From contig OZ038472.1 of NCBI GenBank assembly GCA_964036295.1, forward strand, positions 11,156,068-11,220,067: 64,000 nt of DNA, written 5' to 3'. The translations under genes and the position numbers were made by a program. Under the pieces are notes generated by a model, which did not search any database, was not told the origin of the DNA, and was given only the letters and a program-made list of their open reading frames with translations. This document shows, in pieces, positions 11,601 to 23,999 of the stretch; positions within the stretch are counted from its first letter, which is position 1, and each line of letters opens with the position of its first letter. Origin of the DNA: Plumapathes pennacea (lineage: Eukaryota > Cnidaria > Anthozoa > Antipatharia > Myriopathidae).

Positions 11601-12136
11601 GCGCGCCCGCGATGTAATTGTTCTGCGGTATCCTTCATGTTAGTCAATATATAGGGCTTTACATGATAAAGAAAGCGAACTCCTCTGCGCTCTGTGTTTC
11701 AACCGTTGACGACATATACTGTAGCAAGAAAACTACGCACAATTTTATGCTCTTTTGTTTGAAAAGGGTTAAGTGTTTAGCGATGATTTGCTCTTATTAC
11801 TCGCGACCTGCTCACAGGCGGCCCAAGCTGATTGACTGTGTGACGTCACGGTCGGGTTTTATAAGCAAATGTATGGGAGATTTTAGTCGATCGATAACTC
11901 GAAAAATATTGCGAGAATAAAGCTTAGACTTGCTAACCTTGTTGTTGTGGTGGTTTTCTTGCTGCTGTAGCGATTTCAACGTGTTTCGCTGAATTTAATG
12001 TTATGCCAAAGAACTGGCTGGCAGTGCTATGCTAATCTATGCCACTCGAATGTAAGGATTTTACATTCCATGTGCACGCGCGCCAACTCACGAATTTGCA
12101 TTTTTATTCATCAATTTGAATCTGAGCTGAGCGGAC
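11600..12136. other. Unassigned DNA with a CRE-like site
   Basis: TGTGACGTCACG near 11840 contains the palindromic CRE core TGACGTCA. It lies about 300 bp upstream of the candidate short transcript at 12137. No coding family was recognised in this interval. Confidence 0.25.
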
Positions 12137-12900
12137 ATGTCGAACGAAAGTTTAGGTTTTTCGGTGAGTATTGCTTGGTTTATGGATAAATGTTGCTGTT
12201 CCTAAGCTAAAGTCAAACTGCTCTATGCCTCGTGAAAGTATTTCTTGCCAAACAGCCCCTGGGTCTTGTATTTATCCTCGCCTGAAGACCGTTAGTAACA
12301 ACACGTGTTCTTCGTTTCCGCAGAGCTTTATTGACGAACAGTTCAAACCAGAGGAGTTCATGGAAGGTCTGCCTTTTTGGTGAGTGGTAATTGCTTCAAC
12401 TTGTGCAGTACACAAACGAAATACGTGTCAATGAACAATTTGCGAGAAATTCGCGTTTGAATGTAGTCTTCTTCGATCGAACTGAATTCAGAAGAGCTCG
12501 GTCCTGTTTTCGTTCGTGTGTTATTTTTATTACCAATGAAATAGTGTAACTTTAGGTTAAAGCTTCTATTGGTTCGACAAGAATAGAGTTCGACGTCTAC
12601 AAACAACAGTGAGATTCGTGGTTGGACTCGGGTGGTTTTTATGAAAAGCGTTGGTGTCCCTTGCATATTTTCTTCGTCTGTTTGTTTCAACTGGATTGCA
12701 TTTTAGTGACGATATTTTTTTTCTCCAGAGATCAAGTTAGAAGTCCCAAAAACACTAGTGGTATCTTTGTGGAACTCTTAGACTTCACGCTTCCCTATGT
12801 GGACTCGGTTGGCAATTTCACAAGGACTTTTGTTGCTGGAAAGTCGTCTTTCTGTGACCTCGTACATGAACGTTGAAGAATAATTCAAGTCGTTGTATTC
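12137..12900 (+). other. Candidate short spliced transcript (27-aa ORF)
   Basis: ATG at 12137 opens MSNESLGFS and ends exactly at a TCG/GTGAGT donor (12163). A strong acceptor (TTCGTTTCCGCAG) opens 12324-12379 in frame (SFIDEQFKPEEFMEGLPF) before another GTGAGT donor. A pyrimidine-rich acceptor follows at 12728. Joining gives TG+A, a stop, so the peptide would be 27 aa. The splice sites are good, but no family is recognised and the coding evidence is thin. It could be a non-coding RNA, a decayed gene or chance. Confidence 0.2.
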
Positions 12901-13109
12901 TTGGTCATTGGAACTGTATGGAGACAGGTTAGCTAATTTTGTTTTTGTTTTTATTAGAATGAGCTTTCCAGAAATAGTGAGATGTTCGATATTTTTGCGC
13001 GCATATTTTCAACCTGGTAAAACCCGACTTTTTCATTGATAAAATTTGTGCGTGAATTAAAACGGATAGGTTCTCTTCAAACCCGTCTTTTTGAATTCCT
13101 TTGGAGTTT

Positions 13110-13790
13110 TGGTTTGTACCAGTGAAAGCTTTATGTTCGTGTGCATTGTAAGACTTTACGAAGACTTGTATCTTGTACGCAGAAGACTTGTATCTTAATC
13201 GCAAAATATTTATACATCGCTACTTATGTACATTGCAGGTTTTTACGATTATTTGTATCTTGAGCGCTGCAGACTCGTACGTCGCTAGTCATGTAGGAAT
13301 TTACGATTTAAACGCAGAATACTCGTACGTCGCTTGTCGCGTGCATTGTAGGATTTTACGAAGACTTGCATTTTGAACGCAGAATACTCGTACGTCGCTA
13401 GCCGTGTAGGACTTCTATCTCGAGCGAAGTCTATTTATACATTGCTTATCGTGTGCATTGAAGGACTTTACAGACTTGCATTTTCAACGCAGAATACTCG
13501 TACGTCGCTAGTCGCGTGCATTGTAGGATTTTACGTATCGTATTCTGAGCGCAGAATATTTTTTCGTCGCTAATCGGGTACGTTGTAGGATTTTCCGAAG
13601 ACTTGCATTTTGAGCGCTACGTGTCGTATTTTGAGCACAGAAAATTTAAACGTCGCTGACCGTGTACATTGTAGGATTTCACGAAGATTTGTATCTCGAT
13701 CGCAAAACATTTATACGTCGCAACACATGATTTTACGAAAACTTGTGTTTTAAACGCAGAATACTCTAACGTTCAGCAATCTATTAGCTC
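13110..13790 (+). repeat. Left minisatellite array (TACGTCGCTAG unit, about 70 bp)
   Basis: Roughly ten imperfect units carry, in order, TTTTACGAAGACTTG, TTTTGAACGCAGAATACTCG, TACGTCGCTAGTCG and GTGCATTGTAGGA. Units vary in length and some are truncated. The same unit occurs in reverse orientation at 16560-17420. Short frames across it reflect repeat periodicity, not genes. Confidence 0.85.
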
Positions 13791-13914
13791 TTCTAAGCTA
13801 TTTCTAAGCAGTTGCGCTCTTCTCTGTAGGAATATTTGACGGTACTTGTAAAATTAATTGTAATATGCGAGTGCGAATAAAGATTGTCTCGTCTTGTCTT
13901 TAATTTATTGTCCA

Positions 13915-14140
13915 TGTAACCATGGGCTGACATCATATTAAATTTTCCATGTAAGGCAACTGTGACTATCAAAGCGTATCATTACATCATGTTTATTCTT
14001 GCACGCGTAAAATCCATTACAAGAGCCAATCCCTGCTTGAGATTTGCACTGCATGAATAAATATGATATTTAATGAACACTTTTTTATGGTCATGGTCAC
14101 CTTACATGGTAAATTTAATATGATGTCAGCCCATGGTACA
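13915..14140. mobile_element. Palindromic MITE with about 55-bp arms
   Basis: The left arm (CATGGGCTGACATCATATTA, then AAATTTTCCATGTAAGG) mirrors the right arm (CCTTACATGGTAAATTTAAT, then ATGATGTCAGCCCATG). Arm similarity continues inward with mismatches. The loop is non-coding. It lies inside the 13.1-17.4 kb composite. Confidence 0.8.
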
Positions 14141-14269
14141 TTGCAAACTTCGCTGACGTCACAATTCCGACTCTTTAAATTTGAGGTCGCTACAGGGTGG
14201 TTGGATGGGCGGTAGTCGATGGGTGAGCGACATTCAACTAGCTGAGCGAATAGGGGGGTTAGGGGGCTT

Positions 14270-14510
14270 GGGGAGGATTTATATATAAAGATTTTAAAAA
14301 CTTTTCTTTCAAGATTTTTTTTATTTATTCTATATATAAAGATTTTAAAAACTTTTCTTTCAAGATTTTTTTTTTCAAGAAGATTATTTTGAACTTTTTA
14401 TTAGTTTGTTCAAGAAACTTTTACAAGATTCTTTCAAGATTTTTTTTTTCAAGAAGATTATTTTGAACTCTTTATTAGTTTGTTCAAGAATCTTTACAAG
14501 ATTGTACACT
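14270..14510. repeat. Short tandem duplications, T-rich
   Basis: GATTTTAAAAACTTTTCTTT repeats about 57 bp apart, and TTTTTTTTTCAAGAAGATTA, followed by TTTTGAAC and a segment ending TTAGTTTGTTCAAGAA, also repeats. Two small overlapping tandem duplications explain the block. Confidence 0.7.
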
Positions 14511-14639
14511 ACCTGTGCTATACAAAGTATTACTGCTACTAAACTGCTAAACTCTAAGAAGAACTGTTGTGGTCAGTTCTTTACTAATGTACACGTTTAC
14601 AACTACTCTGGAGGACTAACTTTTAACTACCTTCTTTAC

Positions 14640-15180
14640 AGCTTTGGTCGCCGCGGACTTCCTTCTTCGCTTCACGAATGTGCACTTCACAGCAGCCAGA
14701 AAGAGAAGATGTCTTCGCCGCGGACTTTGTTCTTCGCTTGACTAATGTGTAATTCACAGTAGCTGGAACAGAAGATGCCTTCGCCGCGGATTGCCGTCTT
14801 CGCTTGACGAATGTACACTTCACAGCAGTCAGGAACAGAAGATACCTTCGCCGCGGACTTCGTTCTTCGCTTGACGAATGTGTACTTCACAGTAGCAGAA
14901 ACAGAAGATGCCTTCGCCGCGGATTGCCTTCTTCGCTTGACGAACGTGTACTTCACAATAGCAGGAACAGAAGATGCCTTCGCCGCGGACTTCGTTCTTC
15001 GCTTGACGAATGTGTACTTCACAGTAGCAGAAACAGAAGATGCCTTCGCCGCGGATTGCCTTCTTCGCTTGACGAACGTGTACTTCACAATAGCAGGAAC
15101 AGAAGATGCCTTCGCAGCGGATTGCCTTCTTCGCTTGACGAATGTGCACTTCGCAGCAGTCAGGAACACAAGATGTCTTC
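14640..15180. repeat. 66-bp tandem array, about eight units
   Basis: Each unit contains TTCGCCGCGGA, TTCTTCGCTTGACGAATGTG, TACTTCACAGTAGCAG and AACAGAAGATGCC. Because 66 is divisible by 3 and the unit lacks stops in several frames, overlapping open frames appear on both strands (22-residue peptide repeats). A single related unit occurs at 16100-16170, so the array looks like a local expansion of an ancestral single copy. Confidence 0.9.
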
Positions 15181-16550
15181 ACTGAAAAGGAATACAGGTA
15201 TGGAACACTGTTTAATCGATAAAGTTTACATGTACATGCCAAAATACTGAAGTATGAAACCGGCTGTGTCTGTGAGCGAAGAGAAACAAGGCGAATTTGA
15301 ATATTTTCACGAACAGCCAAAAAATAAAACAATGAGACTAATTACACAAGGAAAAGCGCACGTGCACTGTTGGGACTGATAAATTTATGCCGTTGGACGA
15401 CTGCTTCGCTTCTCTTTCAAGTTTCAAACGAAGTACTGATAATTTGAAGACACAATGTATAATACCGGGATGGAATTAGCAATCGAACTTTCGAAAGAAG
15501 AGAAACAACAACACGCACAAAAATAAAATTAAGTATGTATTCACAGAAGCACAAAAGGAACAAATGTTCAAACATTTGTAAATTGCCGACGATGTTGTCA
15601 CTCGCTTTATATATGGAGTTCTAAATGTGGAAAATATTTTACTTGCAGCGCTCGTGATCCTGTCGTGTGCCATTTCAAAGTCAAAGAGAAGATCTTGCAT
15701 GGCACAATTGGTAAGTAGGAAGCTTAGTACATGTACCTCAGCTGGTAATTGACCATTGAACTTTTCAGCCAGTTGTTCAATCATGCAACACAGGATTTCT
15801 TGTAGCTTATATTCACTGCAAAGATATGGATCCTGTTGTAAAAAAGTAGCAACATTGAGAGGGACAAACTAAACTCGATCTTAAGGTCGCTGTAGAACCC
15901 TTTCACTTCCAAACAACGGAATTAAAATTCTCCCAAAGATCCAAAAAGAAAATGTACACATGATGTAGTGAGAATAGATATATCAATCAGCTAACTTGCA
16001 AATAGTTAGTGCTGGTGTTGTACCCTGTACATGAGTAACCTTGCAGAATCTAGAAGGCGTCTACACATGAAGGGCTAACTTCCAACTATCTACTTACAGC
16101 TTAGGTCGCCGTGGACAGTCTTCTTCGCTTGACGATTGAACACTTCGCAGCAGTCAGGAACAGAAGATGCCTTCACTGAAAACGAATTGAAAAATATAGA
16201 ACACTAGTTAATCGACAAAGTTTAGATGTTAAAGTACTGAAATAAACACCTGTCTGTCTGTGCAGCGAAGTGAAGGCAGCGATGAAAGCGGCAGAATAAA
16301 CAATGCGACTAATTTCACAAGAAAAAGCGAATGCTTCTCTTTCAATTTTGAACAACGTGCTTATTACTTGTTGACACAATAATGTCAGTGTTTTTGACAT
16401 TAGATAAGCAATCAAACTCCAGAAGTAATGGGGGCAAGACATACACAAAGAAACTAAGTATGCACTCACAGAAGCGCAAATATTAGGAACAAACATTTTT
16501 AAATTGCTTGCCGACGCTGTTGTCAATTGCTTCACAAACGGCATGTTATC
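15130..16550. repeat. Segmental duplication, about 0.95 kb apart
   Basis: 15130-15660 and 16100-16550 share, in the same order, TTCGCAGCAGTCAGGAACA, GATGNCTTCACTGAAAA, CACAAGNAAAAGCG, CTTCTCTTTCAA, ACAGAAGCNCAAA and TTGCCGACGNTGTTGTCA. The second copy has no expanded 66-bp array. Neither copy encodes a recognisable protein. Confidence 0.75.
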
Positions 16551-16559
16551 TCAGTACCC

Positions 16560-17420
16560 TACTCCTGCTCCCATAACGTTCACGAGACGCGACGCACAAA
16601 TGTACTGCGCTGCCAACATTTTTAATAAGTCTTCAAAGAAAAACTATAAAGATGAGTATTCTGCGCTCGCGAACAAGTCTTCATCGGACCTACAATGTTC
16701 ACGAGCAGCGACACACGATTTTCCGCGTTCACATGCGACGTAGTCTTCGTCAAAACTAAAAAGATCGTGATTAGTGACGTTATAAAAATTCCGCGCTCAC
16801 GATACAAGTCTTCATAAGAACTAAAAAATCACAAGTAGCGATGTCTAAATATATTGCACTTTCGATGCAAGCCTTCATAAGCACCAGTAAATCACGAGAC
16901 CGACGTATACATATTTGCGCTTTCGATAAAAGTCATCATAAGAACCAGAGATTTACGAGTAGCGACGTATAAATACTCTGCACTCAGGATACAAGTCTTC
17001 GTAGAAACCTACAATGTGCACGAGTAGCGATGTATATTGTGCACTCAAGATGAAAGTCTTCGTAAAAGCCTACAGTGTATAACACAAGTAGCGACGTATA
17101 AATAATCCGAGCTATGGATACAAGTCTTCGAAAAAGTACAAAGTACAAATATTCTGCGCTCAAGATGCAAGTCCTCGTAAAAGCCTACAATGTACACGAG
17201 TAGCGATGTATAATTATTCTGCGCTCAACATACAAGTCTTACAGTAAAATCCGCGCTATGGATACAAGTCTTCATAAAAAGTACAAGGTTCACGAGCAGC
17301 GACGTATAAATAGTCTGCGCTCAAGATACAAGTCCTCGTAAAAGCCTTCAATGTATACAGGTCGCGACCTATAAATAATCCGAGCGCATGGTACAAGTCA
17401 TCATAACAACTAGAGAATGG
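16560..17420 (-). repeat. Right minisatellite array, inverted relative to 13110-13790
   Basis: About twelve units read on the - strand as TTTTACGAAGACTTGTATCT, TGAGCGCAGAATATT, TACGTCGCTACTCGTG and CATTGTAGG, the same order as in the left array. The opposite orientation makes the two arrays a large inverted repeat around about 2.8 kb. Confidence 0.85.
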
Positions 17421-19943
17421 GCTCCTCACGTTGTAAAATTATAGAAATGGATTAATGTTATAGATGTTCGGATAAAATGCGTAGGCCTCTTTAAAAACAG
17501 AATATTTACGCCGATTATTGCGTTATTACCAGAACACCAGAAAGTTATGAGAAAATCTCTCTAAAATCACACAAGCGAGTCTCGTGGACAGTTGAAAATC
17601 ACCTTGAACAAAGAGAAACTAAACAAATTTTCTATTACTCTCAGGTTGTGGCGGAAGTCGAAGCTGCGCAGGCGCTGTTGCTGCTATCTCAACCTGTTTC
17701 TGAACGACGCTGAATGTCTCCAGTTATAGTCAAATTATTTTGCTTACCTAATGAGGTTAATGATTGGACTTTGAAACAGCAAGAGTAATAGAGTTGTACT
17801 AATTCTGTAGTAGTACAAGAGTACTACTACACTGTTAAAACAACTATTACTATTACTACTTCAAAGCCCTTCCGCGAACCTAGTAGTTAAGCAAAGTAAA
17901 TTGAAGGAGAGGCTCTGAGAAACGAAGCTGATAACGCGAAGGAAAAAGGTTGATGAAAATTAGGATATTCAACTGCACAATGTTTTGAGGAAAAAGAATA
18001 TTTTGCATTGCGTCCGTTCAGGTTAAGTCAAATCAAGAATATCGGAGCCAAAATGAAAGACGTTTCTCAGAGCCTCCCGTTTCAAATCCTTCTTGAAATA
18101 AGGAGGGAAAGTATTCCCTTGCTTCTAATAAACACGCACAATATGAGATATGGTTGTTGAATCACTAGAAAATCATAAAGGTAGAATGGAAGCTTTAGCT
18201 ACGCACTAATATTTAGTCTGAAAACCCGAAGTCAAAATGCAAAGAAAATCTGTGCAATTAACAAAACAACGTTCCAATTGACCATCGCAAAGTTCCATTT
18301 GAAATTTGCAAGTAGACAATTGAACAAGATTCCTATTTCGAAAGCAATTTCCATTTGAAATTTGCCGAGATAAAAATTGCCCTAGCTTTCTCGTTCTTAT
18401 TTCAGCATCGCAAGGTTCCACTTGAAATTTGCAATTAAATTTTCAGTGATTCAAAAGAAACAACCATTTCCCATTACATACACATATCAAGCATAATAAA
18501 ATGACTGCAATGCCGTTGACGTGAAATTGGACACGACAAGAAACAGATGAATGCTTTGTATTCGTTTCGCAATAAAAAATCGCACGAGAAACCGTTTCGT
18601 AAGAAAAGAAGGCACTTCGTTCGCTAAGCTTGCGTTTGAATATGAAAAAAAGCCAAAAGAATAGCAGATATGTAAAAAGAAACATGAGATAATTTCGAGT
18701 ATAAAAGCGTATACCGTAAATTCTCGGCTTTTGCACAAAAAGTTCGCGCTCGATATTGCGCCGAGCTCCAGATACAAAAAGTTGAATATTTTAGCCAAGA
18801 AACAATAGGTTGAGTATCACGTGTGTGGTCTCCGGGGAAAAACGTTTGCGGCCAACAACAACACTGGACAGAAACTTGGTTTCCAATTAATGGGGAAAGG
18901 TTTTCGTTCGCCACAAATATGACTTTGAATCTCGCGGGTTTGCAGTTGTGCATGGTTAATTTGGTCGGATTTCTTAAAAAAATTGTATACATATCTATCT
19001 ATATATATATGAATACCTTGCGAGACGTTTAGAGTCACGAAGTACAGCGCACAGGCTTTCTTAAATATCGAACCGAGGTCTTTCGCGATCTATAATGTCC
19101 ACACGGTTCGTGCAGAAAATCTCAATTTTCCGTTCAAAAACTGATCTTGTTATTTTCAGTAACAGCGTGTTTGCAGTCATTTACAGTAAGCTTAGCTAAC
19201 TACAAAATGAGGTGTCTCGATAGAACATACACTTGAAGCACTGATTTCCAGCAAAAATATAACGACAATTATTTTCCCTTTTTTTTTTTTTTTTTTTTTG
19301 GCAAACACATAAATGCTTAGTTCAAACAGCATAAAGGAATGTCCGTTTAAGCCAAATCATTGTTGAATCAGGGATATTTCTGACACAAGAAAAAACGCGA
19401 ACCCGACCAAAAAATAATCGAAACACCTCATTGCAGTAACGAATATACCTGGCTGATAAGTTCCATGCATCATAAAATAACTGTTTTGGAGATTTGTTTG
19501 AAGCAAAGAAACGACGCGAAGCTCCGCTTTGTAAAATAGAATCCAATAAGTTGTTGACAATAAATTATAAGTCATATTTAGTCAGTAATTTTATCAGTAG
19601 GGAAATGCATGGTACCGATCAGCCTCAATAAACCCGTATCAAGTTAATCACAATAGTAAGCCCTACTTTGATGCAGTTAAGCGCTTGCAGGAACCATTGT
19701 TTGTTATCATCCATGCTAGTCCATTTCTCAATTCCAACAGTCCATTTATCCATTCCACCCAAGCCAGTCCATTACTCAATCCAACAGTCCATTTGTCCAT
19801 TCCACCTCGATCGTAGCTTGAGCTCTGTGTGCAAAGAAACGCATTCTGTAAGCTAACAATGTCTTTTGACTAGTTTAAATGTACATGTACTGACTGAGAT
19901 AAAACGCTAAACGTAATGCGAAGGCAGTGAACTCGAAACTCAC
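17421..19943. other. Unassigned AT-rich DNA
   Basis: Short open frames only. Notable items are CTACTACTAC/TAGTAGTAC direct and inverted triplets near 17800-17860, a GAAATTTGC-containing repeat at 18295-18435 (three diverged copies of CCATTTGAAATTTGC), an ATATCTATCTATATATAT tract near 18990, and a T-run near 19280-19300. A TCCATTTNTCCATTCCACC repeat lies at 19720-19805. No gene was recognised. Confidence 0.35.
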
Positions 19944-20029
19944 CAGGCGAACAACTCGTGTCCTCGTGTATCGATGCTCGACAGTGCAGTTTTGCTGAGT
20001 TGCCGTCGACTTGGCACTTTATCTTTGTC

Positions 20030-22748
20030 CTGAAGTCAAAGAACACGTTCGGTCAGCTTACCCATCTTCTTGGCAAAACAAATAGCAGGAATGAACACGA
20101 AACGTACCGAATACTTCGACATTAAAAAATATTCGACAACAGCAACGTCAAAATAATGATATGCAGTACAGAAAGGTGTGATGTTTTAACTCGGTCACAG
20201 TCTCTCCTCCCAAGGCCAGAGAGACTGTGACGTAATTAAAACATGCATGAGTAAAGTAAAATTACGGTAATTTTATTTGCGTATGTGAAGTCTTCGGTAG
20301 CTTTCGTTTAACTCTCTTGTTTAATGTGTCGAGCTCCGCCGAGGAATTATGCCGATCAACTGGAAACGTCACCACCCCCCTCCCCCTCCCCCTGGGCATT
20401 TGACGCTCCCCTTTGCCCGGTCCGGAGCGGCTTTGGTCAGAAAACCTACATGTATCAAGTGCAGTGTAAGCACGAGGCCAGTCTGGAAAGGCTGTCAATC
20501 CTTTGATGCGACCGGAGCATTATTAAAACCTATCGATATACAGGACGTACCCTTTTCAGAAGTGGAGTGCAGCGCTGCTTTCTATAAAACTGAAACTCAG
20601 ACTGATTATCCCTTCGCGCACAAGAGGCAAATCTATTAAAGATTATTGTCATGAAATATATTAAATATAGTAAGTATACATTAAATATAGAATCGAGAAT
20701 GCACTGTTAGTGAAACTCACAAGTGAATCCCGCAAGTCGAGACTACCTTCGAGACTACCCACGAGCAGCTTGTTTACTTTCTGCCGAGTCTGGTAAATAC
20801 GTTAATTTCGCGAATACTATTCGAAATTACGCGTGAGGAAATTTGGCTTGCAAACTGTTGGCATTGGCAATGGACCTTCTATCAATCTTTAAATGACAGA
20901 GGTTGACTGACTGACCGACAAACAGTAAAATGCGAAATAGCGACCTCATTGGTCGAAAAAGCGAAATGTTCCCATTTTAGCGTCTTGAGCATTACCCCTC
21001 GCAGAGCTCGGGGGAAATGGTTTAAATCACGACCAGACGAAGTCACCGATCAGAGTTGCACTCAGAGGAATTAATGGGCAAATAGTTTTGGTTCTCGTCA
21101 GAACCTTCAACTTGTGCTTTCTGGGTTATCTGTTGGGTACATACTGTAACTCCCTTCTTTTCTAAAAGGGGCGTTCCGCCGAACAAGTTTTGTGTTCAAG
21201 GGTTCTCTGTCTAAACAGGGCATACAATTTAAGCTTTCAAAAGACTTGAAAAGCGCCAAATTTTGTCATGATTCTGGAGCTAAAAGAAAAATTCAAACAC
21301 TTTGCCGATAAAGTGCGTTATTTGCAAAAAGAGTTAAGCTGTCATTGATATGCCGGTATGGCACTCGTAAACTGAAAGATTGTTTGACTCCGGTCTTAAA
21401 CAGGATCGCAAAATAAAGCTCTAATGAAACAACCGAATTTGTGTCTTGAACAGGGCCAGAGCGAAGTATCAGCGAAACCCCCCACCTAAACTTCAGTGAG
21501 TATTGTCCCCAAATCACATTCAACTGCAAAAGTGCTACCTTGGATCACTTTCTGAGGGAACACGAACTCTCCCTTCAACACAGTAATATCCTAGCTCTGC
21601 GAGGGTTACTAATCTTGACGATCTCAATTCTTAATGTTTGTCAGCTTTGAGCTACGGATGTCTCTGTCATGTAAAGGCTCACTGATAGAATGTCTGTCGC
21701 CAATGACAACAATATTGTAATTAATCAACAAAGCCAAGGAGAGATTAGGGAGTATTTAATACTCTCCTTTATGTAAAGACTCGTAAAATTCCATTGCCAA
21801 TGACAACAATTGTATTTTAAAAGAAACAAAGTCAAAAAGGTAAAACCGAATACATGGCAAAATTAAAATGTTTGACAGACACAAAGATTTGTACATTTTT
21901 TCTACATTTATGCAAATTAAATGAAACACAACGGTGTCGAACTTACGCTAACAAAAGGAGCAACCAGAAATGGTCACCCCCAAGCAAGTGCATGCACAAG
22001 AAACAACTTGAAATTTATATATCCAGTTTATGGATACAGTTAACAGAACTGGGACCAATCTAGCATGTCTTGCTGTAGTTTTACTGCCACAATGCATGCT
22101 CATCACTTGAATCATAATTAGTCAGACAACTTTTTTTTTCAAGATATAAAATTCTGATAGCGAATTTACGGCGGGAAACACACAGTGACAAGCCGTTTGA
22201 AGTATGACCGTATTTGAGCGCCACAGAAGAAGTCATGATCATGCAGGCAAGATGTCCATGTACAATACTTTGAAATGAGCCCGTCAAGTTTTGCTTTGCT
22301 TTTGAGAATAGAAATTGGGTTGTTTTGAGGTTCACACAAAATAATTTGAGCTCATTAAATATACATGTGTGTTAAAAAATATGTGCATCACTGCATTGAT
22401 GAAAATGAACTTAAAACATGCAACAATCGTACAATCTTACGCTAACAAGGGAGAGACCCAACATTGCTGCCACGAAACTAGTATCGCTCACAAGAAACAA
22501 CTCGAATGGGCCATTTGCATGATGCCTCCATTGCCTGCTTTAAACCAAGGCCTAGTACAAAACCTTTCTCATGGAAGTGAGTTTGATTTGCATGAAATGA
22601 AAACTATAAATGATTAAAAGCCTCTACAGACCAGCCTCTTGTTTCCACTGTACCTGACACATGTAGGTTTTCCAGCCAAAGCTGCCCTGGACCAATGGTC
22701 TATTATTGTTTACACTGACTTCACCAAAACTGCCAGAATTTCTATCTA
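20030..22748. other. Repeat-bearing DNA, no gene
   Basis: Contains a C-rich block at 20370-20395, a short repeat of TATTAAATATAG near 20655-20690, and a diverged repeat (CTTGAACAGGGYCAGAG, 21390-21530) that also occurs at 4827-4965. GGAGCGGCTTTGGTCAGAAA at 20424 resembles the reverse strand of 22635-22690. The segment at 22460-22600 matches the left end of the 62044 element. Confidence 0.35.
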
Positions 22749-22752
22749 TTAA

Positions 22753-22953
22753 CCCTTTCACTCCCAAGATTGATCAGCTTCAATTTTCTCTTTTCAGTCT
22801 CCCACCAGAGATATATCACACAGTATGGAGAATTTGGCATTTGATACTTTGGTCAAATGACAGTTGATTAAAACATAAATTCTCATTTTATCACTCATGC
22901 ATTCTTATTTTATGGTTGTGAGAATTTGTGTTTTGATCTTGCGAGTGAAAGGG
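22753..22953. mobile_element. Intact piggyBac-type MITE with TTAA duplications
   Basis: The ends are CCCTTTCACTCCCAAGA and GAGTGAAAGGG. Both flanks read TTAA (22749-22752 and 22954-22957), the piggyBac signature target, and the ends start with CCC as in that superfamily. The core (TTCAATTTTCTCTTTTCAGT, CTCCCACCAGAGATA) is non-coding. Confidence 0.8.
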
Positions 22954-23734
22954 TTAAAACATGCCAAGTGCTGTATTAAATTTTGTTTTGTTTTTAGACA
23001 GAGAATGTGACATATTTCGGAGAATTATAAACAAATCACACAATCACCCCAGACTGTCAACACCTGATCTAAAGTTAGAACAGTTCCCACAAGATTGAAA
23101 ATGCTCCATCCGGGCAAGGGGATATCTAGATTTCTAGTAGAATAATTAACTAGCACAGATCGACTTACCGGTGGCATGCCATGGTGGATCAGCTGTTACT
23201 GTAGATGAACTGGATGGATAAACGACACATGAGCAACCAAGTCCGAGAAGAAGCGAAAGGATTCAGTGATGAATTGGCCTGAAATCAAGATTGGAAAAAA
23301 GCCCTTTAGTATAACACTGTACATTCAGTCTTTCCAGTTGTTTTATAATAAATATGCTCTTTTACATAACAGATTGAACCTATGGACAAGTACTTAAAAT
23401 ATATGTTGTGTTAACAACCACTGTTCAAGAGAAAAAATATTTTCACAGGCTGTAGTTCAGCCAAGGTAGCCAGGAAAGCCTGGGCTATGCAGTATTTATT
23501 TGGCCAGGCCTACCAGGCATTACACTAGATTCAACAAGGGTACTCTTTAATCAGGAAAGCCTGGCCCCAATTTGTTTAAGTCTGGGTTTGCTGGGCTATA
23601 TACGTCAGCCAGAGTGGTCAAGACCTGGCCTAAAACTATATTTGGTCAGGCTTACAGACTTTGGTTCAGCCAGGATAGCCAGCAAAGCCTTGCTTAAAAG
23701 TGTTTTTCTGAGTTTGCCTCTCTTTAACCTTAGT

Positions 23735-23950
23735 CGTGTAATATAGCCTCATCTAAACACGTGGAAAATTGGGGGAAAACAAGAGTAGCATAGGGAAACC
23801 ACGAGGCCGCCAAGTGGTTTCCTTAGTTACTCGAGTGTTCCCCCAACTTCCCAAGTGTTTAGATTAGGCTACATTACACAGGAGCATGTTACATATTTCT
23901 TTTTATAAACAATTAGTCAATAAAATACATCACATATCACATCAGATCAG
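23735..23950. repeat. Repeat with CCTCATCTAAACACG, copy 1
   Basis: It shares GAGTAGCATAGGGAAACCAC, GAGGCCGCC, TATTTCTTTT and AATACATCA with the copy at 40816-41060. Internally, CACGTGGAAAATTGGGGGAA and TTCCCCCAACTTCCCAAGTG form an imperfect hairpin. It directly precedes the palindromic element at 24000. Confidence 0.65.
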
Positions 23951-23999
23951 TGTGTGTATACTGACCCATCAGAACGTGCATACAGTAGTATCATTTATT

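Noticed and set aside
14687..15332. 160-167 codon frames with 22-residue repeats on both strands
   Set aside because: The 66-bp period keeps several frames open simultaneously. There is no start context, no splice partner and no recognisable domain.
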